From: Toxoplasma gondii ME49 | Lineage: Eukaryota > Apicomplexa > Conoidasida > Eucoccidiorida > Sarcocystidae | Reading direction: 5' to 3' | Assembly (NCBI RefSeq): GCF_000006565.2 | Contig: NC_031477.1 | Span: 3,256,043-3,320,042, forward strand | DNA length: 64,000 nucleotides | Shown: positions 36,619 to 47,980 of the stretch, one piece after another | How positions within the stretch are numbered: the stretch's first letter is position 1 | Layout of the letters: each line of letters starts with the position of its first letter | The notes under the pieces: model-generated | Databases searched by the model: none | Told to the model about the DNA's origin: nothing | The model's input: the letters and a program-made list of their open reading frames with translations, nothing else | Made by a program: the position numbers and the translations under genes

Positions 36619-39432
36619 ATGTCCCACAAGACCATGGCGAAGAGCGGGGGGCGTAGTACCGGCGCGGTCCGGTCGCATGACGCCGGGAGTCCTTCAGCGC
36701 CGGTCGCGTCGAAGTCGCGGCCGTGGCGTCTCGGTTGCATGGTCGTCTCGTTGGCGGCCTTCGCTGTCGCCATCTCCACGCCCTCCCTGTCTCCCGCCCC
36801 TGCGTCTCTCGCGTCTTTCTCTGGACTCCAGCCAGCCGAGGCTGCAGGGTTGGTCGCCTCAATGAAGCGCGCAGCGAACCAGGGATGGCGTACGGGAGCG
36901 CGCTGGCTATGCACGGTCTTCGGACTCCAGTACGAACACGTGAAGTCGGTGTTCCGGCGGTCCGGCCGCCACCTGGAGCTCGAGACGCTCTCGGAGGAGG
37001 TCGACCGGTACCTCCAGCTCGTCGAGGCAGCTGGTCACAACGAAGGTAACTTGCCGGACGCGTACCAGGAACGAGGTGTTCATCTGGTGCTCGCGGCGCA
37101 GGAGCTGTTCTCCCGGGTACTGGGGAAGCGGGTGGAGTTGCCGGCGCGATACAAAGCGGCCGCCCGTCGCTTTGAAGCGATGAAAAAGAAGAAGAAGGAC
37201 TCCGGATCCAGGAAGGGGCCTGCGCCAGAGAGCGCGACTGAGGCGCCCGCGCCGGCAGAGCCGACGGGATCCGATGCGTCAAGCTCCGGGGCGGAGGCAC
37301 GACCCCAGGCGGAGAGCCCGGCGAAGGAGGCGTCGAAACCAGAGGCGGAGGGGGTCCCGGCAGCTGCATCGAGCTTGGTGGCAGTGCCTATGCGAGACAG
37401 GGCATTCGAGGAGTCGGCAAACGAGAGGCTGCGAGCGTTGAAGGCCCGCCACGAAGCGGACGTGAGCGCGATCGTGGACGAGGCGAACACGCGACTGAAG
37501 CAGTACCAAGAGGAGCACAAGATGACGTATGACAAGAAGATCAGTCACTTGAGGGCTCAGCAGCACGCGGAGCTGGACCAGGCGCTGCGTGAGTTGCAGG
37601 AGGAGACGCTCCGGTTCGAGGACGGGAAGAAACAATACGAAGTAGTCAGCGCACTGTTGACAGAGGCGAAGGCGGGCATCGCGGTTCTTAGTGAGGGGCT
37701 GCAGTTCATCGGTGCGAACTTCTACTCCATCGACCAGCAGATCGACAAGGTCGCGGAGGAGCAGAAAGAGCTCGAGCAGGCGGACGGGGACAAGGCGATG
37801 ATTCAGAAGGCGTTCCTCGTCCTCCAGCACGCGGGCCTCGCGCAGGAGCAAGGCGCGCAGGCGGCGATCGCGATCAGGACGCGTTCCGCCGAGATAGCGG
37901 ATGTGGTGGCGCAGCTTGAGGAGCTCTTGAGCCGCGCAGACACCGCACTGAGTACGGCGCCAGTCGGTTCACTGTTTGAAAGTCAGCAACAGGGGTACAG
38001 CGAGTACTTGAGGTCGTACCAGGTGAACGTGGCGGAGTCGAAGGAGAAGGTGACGAGCTTCGAGCAAGAAGCGGACGCGAAGCTGCTCGCGCTGACCTAC
38101 CGATTGGAGCAGCTCCAAGCGAAAGCGGTGGGGAACCTCGGAGCGGTCACGGAGAAGCTCGCGGCTGAGTACTCGATGATCCAAAACAAGGCCCAGGAAC
38201 TGGAGCAAGGGTACCAGGACTTCTTCGATGCGTGCGCGCATGTCGAGGAGCAGACGTTCAACACGGCCAAGAGCGCCGTGGAGGACCGCGCAACTTTCGC
38301 GGACTTGTACAGCAGCCTCCAGGCGGAGTTCAACAACCTACAGGTGACGCTGGAGCGCCAAGGCGAGAACGTGAAGCAGCTGAACGCGGACGTCTCGAAC
38401 GTGGAGAAGATTGCGGCCGTCTTCATGGAGGGCCTGAACTCGGCGCCGCTGTCCCGCGAGGCCCTCGCACAGCTGAATGCACAGCCAGTCGCGGAAATGA
38501 CCCGATTTTTCTCAGGGTACAAACAGCAAGTCTCCGTGGCGTCCACGGCGCTCCACCAGCGCTATCAGACGACCCAGGACCTGCGACGGAAGCTCGACCT
38601 GCTTCACAGAGAAATTCGCGTTCTCGCCGACCCCGCGACTCTCGAGCGTCTCGAGGCCGAGGTCATGAGCCTCGTGGCGGACTTGGAGGCGAAGCAGCGC
38701 GACCAAGTTGAGGCGGACGCGGAGACGAAACAGGCGCGGGCAGTGGTCCAGACCCTGCAGAAGGACCTCCGACAACTCGAGCAACGTCTCATGACGGAGC
38801 GGCGTCTGGCGGGACGCGCAGGCCTCGCGGGCGCGGGCGCCTCGGCTGCGGGCGGGTCGCTCTTTGGAGGTATCGGCGGCACATCCGCGTCGTTCGCAGG
38901 CAGCACTTTGGGCAGCGGCTTCGGGGCTGCGAACGAGACTGTTCGAGAGCTTGAGACGCAGATCCGCCAGCTGAAGGCGCGGCTTCAGGACGCCGAGCGC
39001 GAGCTGCAGAACGTCCAGCGCCGCCTCACGCTCGTCGAGAAGGCCGTTCGGGACCTCCAGAGAGACATTGACGCGAAACGACGTATCATCGTGGAGGAGC
39101 AACAGAAACTCGACAGACTTCAACAGCTCGCGGCTGCGGTCATGGGCGGCCCAGGAAGCGGCGTGACCGGCACGCTCGCGGCAGGGTTGCGAGGCTCCGT
39201 GGCTTCGGGCTTCAGGGGGTCGATGGCTTCCGGCCTTTTCCCTGCGGGGACGATCGCTGCTGGCCTCCGAGGCGCCTCGGTCGCCGGGAGCCTGGGGGGA
39301 GTCGGCAGCCGCCTCGGGGGCTTCGCGGGCGCGTCCATGGGCCGCGGATTGGGCTCCAGAGCCGGGGGCTTTGGGGCATCCGGCGCCAGTAAAGGGCCGA
39401 TCCCCAAGCCCTTCACGGGGGACAAGAACTGA
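36619..39432 (+). CDS. intronless coiled-coil protein with N-terminal signal/anchor, function unknown
   Basis: A single uninterrupted frame of 937 aa. An in-frame TGA at 36595 fixes the start at 36619 or at the second ATG, 36634, whose context (ACC before ATG, G after) is also good. Residues about 39-53 (GCMVVSLAAFAVAIS) form a recessed hydrophobic segment followed by a Ser/Pro/Ala stretch, so the protein may enter the secretory pathway. A basic KKKKK run and an acidic/Ala/Pro linker precede a long heptad-like coiled coil (about residues 260-730). A Gly/Ala/Ser-rich hinge (about 733-775), a second coil (about 776-840) and a Gly/Ala/Ser/Arg-rich tail with repeated LRGS/FRGS/GSRxGG units follow. 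Codon third positions are strongly G/C. I do not recognise the family. A secretory-organelle, inner-membrane-complex or structural protein are possibilities only. Confidence 0.85.
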   Translation: MSHKTMAKSGGRSTGAVRSHDAGSPSAPVASKSRPWRLGCMVVSLAAFAVAISTPSLSPAPASLASFSGLQPAEAAGLVASMKRAANQGWRTGARWLCTVFGLQYEHVKSVFRRSGRHLELETLSEEVDRYLQLVEAAGHNEGNLPDAYQERGVHLVLAAQELFSRVLGKRVELPARYKAAARRFEAMKKKKKDSGSRKGPAPESATEAPAPAEPTGSDASSSGAEARPQAESPAKEASKPEAEGVPAAASSLVAVPMRDRAFEESANERLRALKARHEADVSAIVDEANTRLKQYQEEHKMTYDKKISHLRAQQHAELDQALRELQEETLRFEDGKKQYEVVSALLTEAKAGIAVLSEGLQFIGANFYSIDQQIDKVAEEQKELEQADGDKAMIQKAFLVLQHAGLAQEQGAQAAIAIRTRSAEIADVVAQLEELLSRADTALSTAPVGSLFESQQQGYSEYLRSYQVNVAESKEKVTSFEQEADAKLLALTYRLEQLQAKAVGNLGAVTEKLAAEYSMIQNKAQELEQGYQDFFDACAHVEEQTFNTAKSAVEDRATFADLYSSLQAEFNNLQVTLERQGENVKQLNADVSNVEKIAAVFMEGLNSAPLSREALAQLNAQPVAEMTRFFSGYKQQVSVASTALHQRYQTTQDLRRKLDLLHREIRVLADPATLERLEAEVMSLVADLEAKQRDQVEADAETKQARAVVQTLQKDLRQLEQRLMTERRLAGRAGLAGAGASAAGGSLFGGIGGTSASFAGSTLGSGFGAANETVRELETQIRQLKARLQDAERELQNVQRRLTLVEKAVRDLQRDIDAKRRIIVEEQQKLDRLQQLAAAVMGGPGSGVTGTLAAGLRGSVASGFRGSMASGLFPAGTIAAGLRGASVAGSLGGVGSRLGGFAGASMGRGLGSRAGGFGASGASKGPIPKPFTGDKN

Positions 39433-40606
39433 GGGAGCCTGCGCACGAAGGCCGGCGATGAGCCGTGAAGTCTCGGGGGCCGGCCGGAAGTGCGAGAAGA
39501 AGGGTGTTGTAGACTTCTGAGAAAGCGCGGACGAACGCGTTCGTGGACGCTGCGTGGAAGGGAACGACATGCGTTGGCATCTCGCCTTTCTGTGCGTGGC
39601 TGCTGTCGCGTGCAGGCGCGACAAGAATGTGAAGGGGTGCTACCAGCCGGTTGACTTATGCTGAAGTGTGTCGGTGTGGTACATCCATCAAATCCAGAGC
39701 CGCACAAGACAGTCCTGGAGGCGCGAAGACGCGGCGCCGGGACATTGCGGCGGAGGCGCCGACACAAAATCGGAAAAGGGAGGGTGGGACTGAGGCGGGC
39801 GAGTCGGCGGCGAGTACAGGAAAAACGCCGAAATCCCCAGGGAACGTCTTGAAATGTGACGGGTGTAAACACAGCCCAACACACCGGTTTGAGGTTCTCT
39901 GCATGTACACGCGTTACAGTTTCGCACGTTGCTCCAATTTTGAAAAAGTGACAATGTCAGACCACGTGTCTGTATATACACACCACGAGTGGTCGCGACG
40001 AGAAAGTTCTGCCCGGGTCGCCAGTTGCGTCTCACGGTAGACGCCGTCTCTGGCAGGAGCAGATGATTGTGCTTGAGTGCTGCGACTCTGGTTTTTTCTC
40101 GCCGAAATTGGGTTTGGACCACAAATGCCGTGAGCGCGAGTAGGAGCGCCGTTACGGGTGCGAGGAAAGGAGCGAGTGACGATTAGGTGAGAAGAAAACA
40201 AGCGTTTGAGGTAAAGGGGGAGACTTATTTTTTACGGCCGAAAGGACACCGAACCCCCCCGTCCACCCTATCGTTTTATATGTCGAACAATTACTCCCGT
40301 CTGAATATGAACTCAGACACACTGTCTTTCCTTGTCCAAAATAATCGTGAAAGCATTCCACTAGACGGGCACACCACGGGTGGGATCTTCGAGCCGAAGG
40401 TATCGGACGCCGGATTCGTCTCGGGTGTTGTCATGAGGCAGGCCTGGCGAGAGGAACCGGAGGATAGTCCAAACAGTGATGGCTTCAGCGCGCCTCAGTC
40501 GAACGGATCGGACTTCCTGTAAAAAGAACCTGGGGAACGTCTGTGTGTGGATGCTTCCGAGAATGTATACCCGGGTGTTCGCATGTGCCTGCGATACCCA
40601 TACATA

Positions 40607-40644
40607 TCTATCTATCTATCTATATATATATATATATATATATA
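40607..40644. repeat. (TCTA)n(TA)n compound microsatellite
   Basis: TCTA units running into a TA run in the convergent spacer. Confidence 0.92.
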
Positions 40645-41459
40645 CGGAATATACGGATAGATAGGGCTAGAGCTAGGTGTGGCGACACAGATTTGTGGAC
40701 ATTCGGTCTGAGCGAGAGGCAGCACGTTTCGCGGCTCTACCTTACGTGGTAGCAATGATGAGCTGAGGAGTCGTTGGTTATATCCATAGATACTCTTGCT
40801 GCGAGAGAGAGCATGCAGATCGGCGAAAGCCACCACTCACAAGGATCACTTTTTTCAAGAACTCAGAAGTTGCTCCGTAAGTTCGTTTCGCTCTCGGCTT
40901 TTTTCTATGGTCCTGTTCAAATACATATAATATACATATAAATATATATAGGTGCGAGCAGAAGCTGCGTGGGTGTGATACCTACGGAGTGTCACCTCCG
41001 CGGAAAACCTTTTCGGAAGAAGAGAGCACGTAAACAAGAGAAGCGCTGGTTGGATGCGCGATTCTATCTCAAAGAAAAGATGGCTCTCGCGGCAGTCCTG
41101 ACTCAAACACCGGAGATGCCTTGCATTCGGCGTTCTGCCGTGTACGTACACCCTTCCACAACCCCTCTTCGTCCCCCGCGCCGCCTGCTGTTTACATCGC
41201 TTCTGATGCTTCGAAATCATACTAACAGCGAGAAAGGAAGTGTGTTCCAATGAAAAGGACTGTTTATTCGGGAAGTTAGCGTCTCACACGTATAACCGAG
41301 TAGCAACTTAGATGCAAAGATTGACATAATTAGTCCTTGCATTGTTTGAACCTACTTGACTCCTCAGTTTTAAGTTAGGGAGCCCTTGGTTGACACCATG
41401 TACCCCACCACGATCCTCCTCTCGACCCGACTGTATACACAAACGCCTACGCAACAACG

Positions 41460-41520
41460 TACATATATATATATATATATATATATGAAAATATATGCAT
41501 ATGTAGATATATATATATAT
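41460..41520. repeat. TA-rich array
   Basis: Two TA blocks separated by a short AT-rich linker, just beyond the PWP1 stop codon and probably in its 3' UTR. Confidence 0.9.
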
Positions 41521-41558
41521 GTCGATCTGCGTTGGAGGCACCTGCATACAGCTGTCAT

Positions 41559-44500
41559 TTAGCCTTTGAGGTGGAATGCGCTTTTGACAACATCTGTGTC
41601 AGTGATGTCCCACAGAACGACGCAATTGCCGCCGAAGCCGAGGACATTAGGTAGATCTTCATTGCTTTGGCAGCAGTACAGAGGGCCCTGCAAGAAGAAA
41701 AACACCGCAGAGACCCGCGCGAACTTGAGGCGAAGCGCGAGACTCGTGTGTAAGCCGACGAAGAGTTGAGCAGAGCCCCACAGCTGTTTCGAAATGCCGA
41801 CGGCGTTTGTTTCTCCGTTCTTCACAGAATCAGCAGAACAAAAAACCAATTTGTTGCTTGCCAGATATCACGTCGTACCATCGACCAACGAAACAGAGAA
41901 AAGGAAGCGGCGCATTCCAAATACAACTCCGACACCAATCCATGAATCACTATATAGAAACGCATGCATGCATATATGTGTGTATTTATTTGCGTCGGTG
42001 TGAACGTGAATCCATATACACACATAAATCTGTATGTACATGCATATGGAGAGAGAGCTTGTTGCAACCTTTTGCCCATGCAGCAGACTAAGTGGTGCAG
42101 TGAGACTTACTCCTTTTAAGTCTCTTTCAAAAACAAGAGAGGGAGCACCCGACTTGTTTGCCGCAGAGCCGCAGGTTGCAGAAACTTCAGCTTCCGCGAC
42201 CCCCGAGGCCGCGCCCGTGACATGCCAAAGTTTCGCCACTCCGTCGATGCCACTCGTTACCATCAAGTCTTTGATGCTGCTGTCGGCGAGACCGGAGGCG
42301 GCGCCTTTGTGGGCCCGCAGAGACCAGACGAGGGCGGCGTTTGCAGCTTTAGAGTCCTTCGACGAGGCCGAGGAGTTCGACAGCTTGCGAACGTCGATGC
42401 AGCAAATGCTGCCGTCTTCCGCAGACGCCTAAAGACGCGCGAGGCCCACATTCCAGAAACCCAGAAAACATGTCCAACGTAAACGCGGGGGGTATCGACA
42501 CACAAAACCTCCACCAGTCGCAGGTAGCATCCATCACGTCGCGGTGTCTGTACACTCTACCGTGCCTCTGCAAAGGGGGCTTCTCCCCAGAGGTCGAGCG
42601 ATCAATGAGCAATACAAGAAACATTCAACACTTTAGCTCCCCGCGAGAGAACGGTCACCGTCACACCAGAACCCTAGCCTTTCTACGAATGCATAAACGC
42701 ACACCCTGTGGTGCAGATGAATACAGATATACATATATATATATATATATAAGTATGATGTATCCGTTTCGGTATTTGTTTGCATGCGCTACGTGTCTGA
42801 ATGAACGTTTCATTTGTTTGCACGTTCGTCTGGTCCCACATGCCCCCGTGTGGCTTCGTTGTGTCTTCAGATGTCCGAGTCTGGGTCTGAGGCGCCCCTC
42901 TCTGAAAAAGGTTTGGCTCTGGGCCGATGAGCTGGAAACACAGAGAGGCCGCGACTGCATGCAGAGATGGAATTTCCTTGGGACCAGAGGTGGCGGTCAC
43001 GAGCCATCGAGGATTACCCAGAAATTCATTGGCCGATGTCGGTCCCAGCAGCAGGCCTCTGCGTCTGCCTTCAGAGGCGCGTACATCTGCAAAGGCAATT
43101 CACAAGCCGCCGAGTTCGCGGTCGCGTTTCCATGTTATGAAACGGCATTGAACAGATAAAAACAACACAGCCAGAAAGCCGCGTCCTCAAAGCAGAAACT
43201 GCACATCTTTCACTCGCTTCAGAACATCAGCTTTGCCTGAGAGCCGTCACTTCGTTTTCTGACTTCTTCCTGTCGTTTCTCCGTTTCCCCCTTCCTGCAT
43301 GTCCCTCTCTGTCGTTCCTTTCATCCACGTCGCTCTCTGTTTCTGCCTCCTCCTTTCAGTGTCCTTCTTTGTCACTTCATTTCCTCCTCTCTGTTGCTCA
43401 GTGCCTCAAGGGTCCCTTCTGCCTGTCCCCTCTTCTTCTTTGGCGGTCAATGTTTAAGCCTCACCACACTGTCAGGTTTTCGCACGTCAACGAGAGCGGC
43501 GCGGCGGTCGTACGAAGCCGAGAGAAGCACCGCCTCTTCCACTGGGTGCCAGCGCAGCGCTTGGACCTGCATATGCAACATTTCGTCGAAGAAAGTGGAA
43601 GACGTTAGACTCACAGAGCGCGCGCGACTCTCAACAGAGTGACGAAGCAAACGGCGAAACCAAAAGAGCTTCCTAACGAGATCAACGAAGAGAAGCGACA
43701 GCAACGCTGAGGCTGTAGAGAAGGACAGAGGACAGGCAGCAGTCGCGAGGAGACATCACCGAGGACATCGAGAGAACCACAGGCAGACAGACATGCAGAG
43801 AGATGTAGAAAGAGATACACAACGGTAGAGGAAGAGAGAGAGCGGTGGCACAGATTGATTCGTGTAGTCAGAGGTGGAAACATAGAGAGGTGAAGAGAGA
43901 CACAGATACACAGAACTGCGTAGGCGTTAAACTGCGAGAAAGAGAGAGCGAGGTGGAGGAGGATACGGAGATGATGAGAGAAAGATAGAGAGAGATAGAG
44001 AGGTCGCGACAGAGACAAAACAGGGGTAGAAAAAGAGACAGGGGTGGATAGAGAGAGGCACGGAGACATGGATAGATAAACAGATGGAGATGAACACAGA
44101 ATAGAGAGAAAGGAGGATAGAAAGATCAGGATAGAGCGATGAAGAGATAAACATAGATGACAACAAAGAGCGAAATGGGGGAGACAGAGAGAGATAAGCA
44201 CAACCACACCACGGAGCAGTGAGACGACGGGTACGCATCGAGAGGCGTATCGACGAAGGCGGAGAGAGAACAAATGAAACCGACATGAAAATGGAAAAGA
44301 AAGCTGCACGCCGAATCGTCGCGAGTACGGTTGAGCGCCTGGAGGCGCAACTGCGTCAGAAGCTTCTTGTTTGCTGTCTCTGACCTTGTTCTGATGATGC
44401 CGGTATGTGTGGAGACATGCGCCATTCGTCAGGTCCCAGAGCCGCACTGTTTCATCTGCGGATCCACTCGCGAGGATCTGACTGAGAACGAAAAGCGAGT

Positions 44501-46381
44501 CCGAGAGAGACGGATCGTTACTGGTCACAGTAGCCAGGGTCGTTGCCACTCACACAGCAGCAGACCGAGGCTGCGGCAGACTACCTCCTAAGCAAGCGTA
44601 GACGAGACTGGAAAAATCAACTACTCAGGAGACCCCAAGGCGAGTACGCGAAGGTCCGCGACAACCGTCAAGACAAAGGAGCGAATTTTAAAAACCTCAC
44701 AACGCCACTTAGTTTTAGTGCACATCTACACATATACTTCTCCAGATTCCAAGAAATATACATATATATATATATATATACATATTATATATATGTATAT
44801 ATATAATATGTATATATATATATATGTCGATTAATAGATACGTCAGTGGATAAGTAAATGCATGTAATTGAGGGGGTGAATTGAGACCGCGTGAGGTCTT
44901 CTTTCTCCCCGTCTGTTTCGTTCTTGTCGGTATTTCGTTCTGGTCCGCCGTTCCTGAAATTTACCTTTTGATGGGAGAGACATGGAGACACATGACAGGG
45001 CCTTCGTGCGAGTCGTTGCTCTCGGTGCTGTGAGTGGAGGCGGCGCTTCCCTGCGCCTCGCCACTCTGCGTCTGCTTCTGCCGTCTTTTCTTCTTGTCTC
45101 CGCGCCCGCGCTTCAGAGCCGTTTCCTTCTTCTTGCCGAGTGTACAGACAGCGTCGACGCGGTCCAAGACATCCAAATTCCAAATGCTGATTTCGGGATC
45201 GAACGAACCGCTCGCGACCAGGTTCGCCTGGCCGCCGGTCGCAGGGCTCGTGCTCAGCCACTCGAGGCAAAGGGGGAAGCCTCCCGTCTAGTGAAGGCGC
45301 ATAAATCAGAGAAGAGCACAGGTAGAGAAGGCATGGGGAGAAGCGATGGAGATGAAGGAAGCGAAGAGAGAAGCAAGCGGCAGAAAGCAGGAAGAAGAGG
45401 GAAGCACTCGAACTCTCGGCAGAACGCCTCCACCTTGCTTCGTGAACAGAAGGGAGCTTGAAAGAATCGGCCCTCGCTCCCGTTTCCCTCCCCGTCATCG
45501 CTCCTTACCAGAATATCGTGGTGCACATAGAAGCTCCCTCTGTCTTCATCGTAGACGTACACCTCCAGAGAGCTGAAATCGTGCTCAGCAGTGGCGGCGA
45601 CGAGAATGAGATCTGTCGGAAGAATGATGTTTGCTTCTTCTTCGTCACTGTCTTCCTCTCCCATCTGAAGGTACGGGTCGTTCAGCGTCGCGGCGCCATC
45701 TTCCTTCAAGACGCCGAAGAACTGCGAGCCTGGACAGAGTCGCACAGTCCAGAGGCGGAGCATAAACGGCGCGAACGAGAGGCAAGCCGGGAACGCCCAA
45801 GCAGCGCCAGCAAGACCAACCAACGCCTCCGTTGCGCAGAGAAGACATGCGGAAGGTAAGAAGGGAAGAGAGTCTTGCCATACACGGAGCGCCCCAGACA
45901 CGAACACACAGAGACAGCGGGAGAGAGAGGTGAGAAGTTTTGGGGGGGGAAAAACAGCGACGAGGGAGTAGGACGAGAAGAGAACAGAGACAGGCGGAAA
46001 GTGGTGGAACTGGGAACAAAGCAAAAGAATCGGAGAAGCTGTCTCACCTTCCTCTTCTTCGTCGTCGTCCATGTCTACATCTTGTTCAGCTTCTCTCTCG
46101 CCGCCCTGACACTCAGCTTCGTCGTCCGCTGAGCTCTCGCCATCATCATCCTCCCATTCTGCTTCGGCTTCTTCCCTGTCGGGGGGCGGCGCGCGGCCTC
46201 GCTCTTTTTCAGACGATGCCCTCGAGTTCCCTTGCTTTCTGCTCTTGATCAAAGTATCTTTCAAGCTACGCAACTCCGACAGCTCCTGAGACGCGAGAAC
46301 GTAAGACGTCGGATTCAGTGCAGCCTTGCCGCGAGGAACCCAGCACACAGCGCTGATCGTGCTCCGCGACTCTGTAGCCAT
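41559..46381 (-). CDS. PWP1: periodic tryptophan protein 1 homologue (WD40, ribosome biogenesis)
   Basis: PWP1 is a nuclear/nucleolar WD40 protein needed for ribosome biogenesis. Eight exons in reading order: 46381-46048, 45729-45509, 45287-44965, 44481-44385, 43566-43465, 43086-43018, 42428-42111, 41687-41559, totalling 530 aa (animal PWP1 is about 500). Diagnostic pieces in family order: ISAVCWVPRGKAA near the N-terminus; an acidic stretch; LNDPYL; then ILVAATAEHDFSSLEVYVYD and FYVHHDIL in exon 2; CLEWL and ISIWNLDVLDRVDAVCTLGKK with a Lys-rich insert in exon 3; ILASGSADETVRLWDL in exon 4; VQALRWHP and LLSASYDRRAALVDVRKPDS in exon 5; NFW/ASAEDGSICCIDVRKLS across exons 6/7; VTSGIDGVAKLWHV in exon 7; LPNVLGFGG and VVLWDI in exon 8. 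All junctions are GT/AG with matching phase. Exons 5 and 6 are unusually short (102 and 69 bp). Confidence 0.95.
42729..42752. repeat. (TA)n run in PWP1 intron 6
   Basis: Short TA run in the intron 42429-43017. The same intron carries GGTGTCTGTACACTCT at 42543-42558. Confidence 0.88.
43680..44290. repeat. purine-rich (+)/pyrimidine-rich (-) tract in PWP1 intron 4
   Basis: About 600 bp dominated by GAGA/AGAT words on the + strand, so the pre-mRNA of this minus-strand gene is strongly pyrimidine-rich through most of the 818-bp intron 43567-44384. Confidence 0.8.
44757..44826. repeat. TA-rich array in PWP1 intron 3
   Basis: Three TA blocks with an internal near-palindromic arrangement (TATTATATATATG / CATATTATA-like), inside the intron 44482-44964. 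Confidence 0.9.
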
Positions 46382-47980
46382 GGTGGAAGGAGAGAAAGCG
46401 AAGAGAGAGAAGAGGAGGAGGAAAGGGGAAGGAGAGAAAGCGAAGAGAGAGAAGAGGAAGAGGGATAAGGCAGAGAGAGAAAAGAAGAGAAAGGAAAGAG
46501 ATGGAAGAAGGAAATGCAGAGAATGCCAAAGGAGAGACAATAAAGAGACAAAGCAGGCAGAGGATCTTGGAGCGGGGAGAAGACTCGGGAGCGACAGGAC
46601 AGGGAATGAGATGACTATCTTCGCGTCTCTTCGTTTCTGAGAAAACAGAACTGGGTCCCGGTGAAGAGACACAAAGTGGAAAAAGGAAAGACAAAAAGAG
46701 TCAACACTCGTAGCCCCACACCCATGGGGTCCTTGGCCTCGAGTGCCTCCACTGTTTTTCTTTCTCTGGCGCGGCACCCTGGAAAGGAAAGAAAACAAGA
46801 GGGAAACGAAACAGAAAACTGGAACGAGGAAACAAAAAAAGGAAAAGCCTCGTTGGCGCCGGCGAATCAGAACTCGACCTCAAGAGCCACTCTGACGGAG
46901 CGCGCGACCGTCGCGACGCCCTGCGAAGGAGAGTCTGGAAGAAAGAAAAGAAAAGAGCAAGAGGGAAATTGACGGAGAATCAGTGGCTCTGAAGAAGAGT
47001 GGAAAAGAGAACAGAACAGGGACGAGAGACGGGCAGGTTGAGAAAGCGGAGCTGGCGACCGGTGCATGCGCTCAGAGAGAAAGAGTCATGTTTTCTCTCG
47101 CGCTGCTGCTCTTTGCACATCATCTCCAGCAGACGACATCTCTGGAGAAAACGCAGGAAGACCAGGCAACACTGTACAGGCAATCTCTTTGTCTTGGTGC
47201 TCTTGTCGCCTTCTTCATTCTTGTCTTTGCCGCGGTTTCTCTCCGACATCTCGGATTCTTGTTCCCCCTCGAGTTCTCTCTTGTCCTCATTCTTGTTAGG
47301 TCTTGTTTTCCCTCTCGTGTTCTCTCTTATTCGCTCTAGTTCTTTGTCTTGTCCTCTCTCCTCTTTTCTCTCCTGTTTTCCCTCTCTTGTTCTCTCTCTT
47401 GTTCTCTTTCTTGTTCTCTCTCTTCTCTCTCTTGTTCGCGTCTGCTTTTCACCATCTTCATCCTTGGCATCCTCGCTTCTCTCCTTCGAGGCGTACGCTT
47501 CCTCTTCTTCGTCTGCCTGTTTCTGCTCTTCTTCACTGCCAAGAAAGAGGAAGAAAAAGTCCAGCTGCTTATCTTTTTTCGACTGCCTCTCTGCTGCAGT
47601 CGTTGGGAGAGCTCCGGTTCTTCTCTGTTGTCTGTGCCCTTCTTATTCTTCGTTCCCCGTTTCCGTCTTTTCGCCCTCTCGCGAGGGTCTCTCGCATGTT
47701 CGACGTCTCCTCTTTCTTCTCTCTTCTCTCCTCCGTCTCTGTCTCCCATTCTCCACGTTCCTTTCGCTTCTTTCTCTCTGCGTCTGCCCCACCCTCCGGT
47801 CTTTTTCCTTCTTAGGCGCCGGAGTCCTTTCGCCTCTCTTCGTTGTCTTTCTTCTCCCTCCTCCTTTCGTTATCTTCCTTACTCTTCTTCCTCCACGACC
47901 TCTTCTTTCTCTCCCCTTTCTTCCTTCTCTTCTCCTTTTCTTCTCCGTTGCCTCTCCTGTTTTCTGCGTTCGTCTTGACC
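46382..47980. promoter_or_regulatory. divergent spacer: promoters of PWP1 (-) and CBP20 (+)
   Basis: The 1.6-kb interval between the two start codons must hold both promoters. Next to the PWP1 start codon, a 42-bp purine-rich unit is duplicated (46387 and 46429). From about 47290 to 47965 the + strand is almost continuously pyrimidine (TCTCTT, TTGTTCTCTC), ending next to the CBP20 ATG. No TATA-like core element could be picked out. Confidence 0.6.
46387..46470. repeat. 42-bp tandem duplication upstream of PWP1
   Basis: A unit starting AAGGAGAGAAAGCGAAGAGA occurs at 46387 and again at 46429, directly adjoining the PWP1 start codon at 46381, so it lies in the presumed 5' UTR. Confidence 0.85.

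Larger units (their letters stand above)
39433..41558. other. convergent spacer between the coiled-coil gene and PWP1
   Basis: Both genes end here, so the region mostly holds 3' UTRs and flank. TCTA/TA arrays lie at 40607-40644 and a TA array at 41460-41520, about 40 bp beyond the PWP1 stop codon. A GTGTACGTACACCC motif sits at 41140-41153. No open frame of note and no gene supported. Confidence 0.65.

Noticed and set aside
36617..37369. 250-codon minus-strand frame opposite the coiled-coil gene
   Set aside because: Shadow frame of a strongly GC3-biased exon, of Pro/Arg/Ser composition only.
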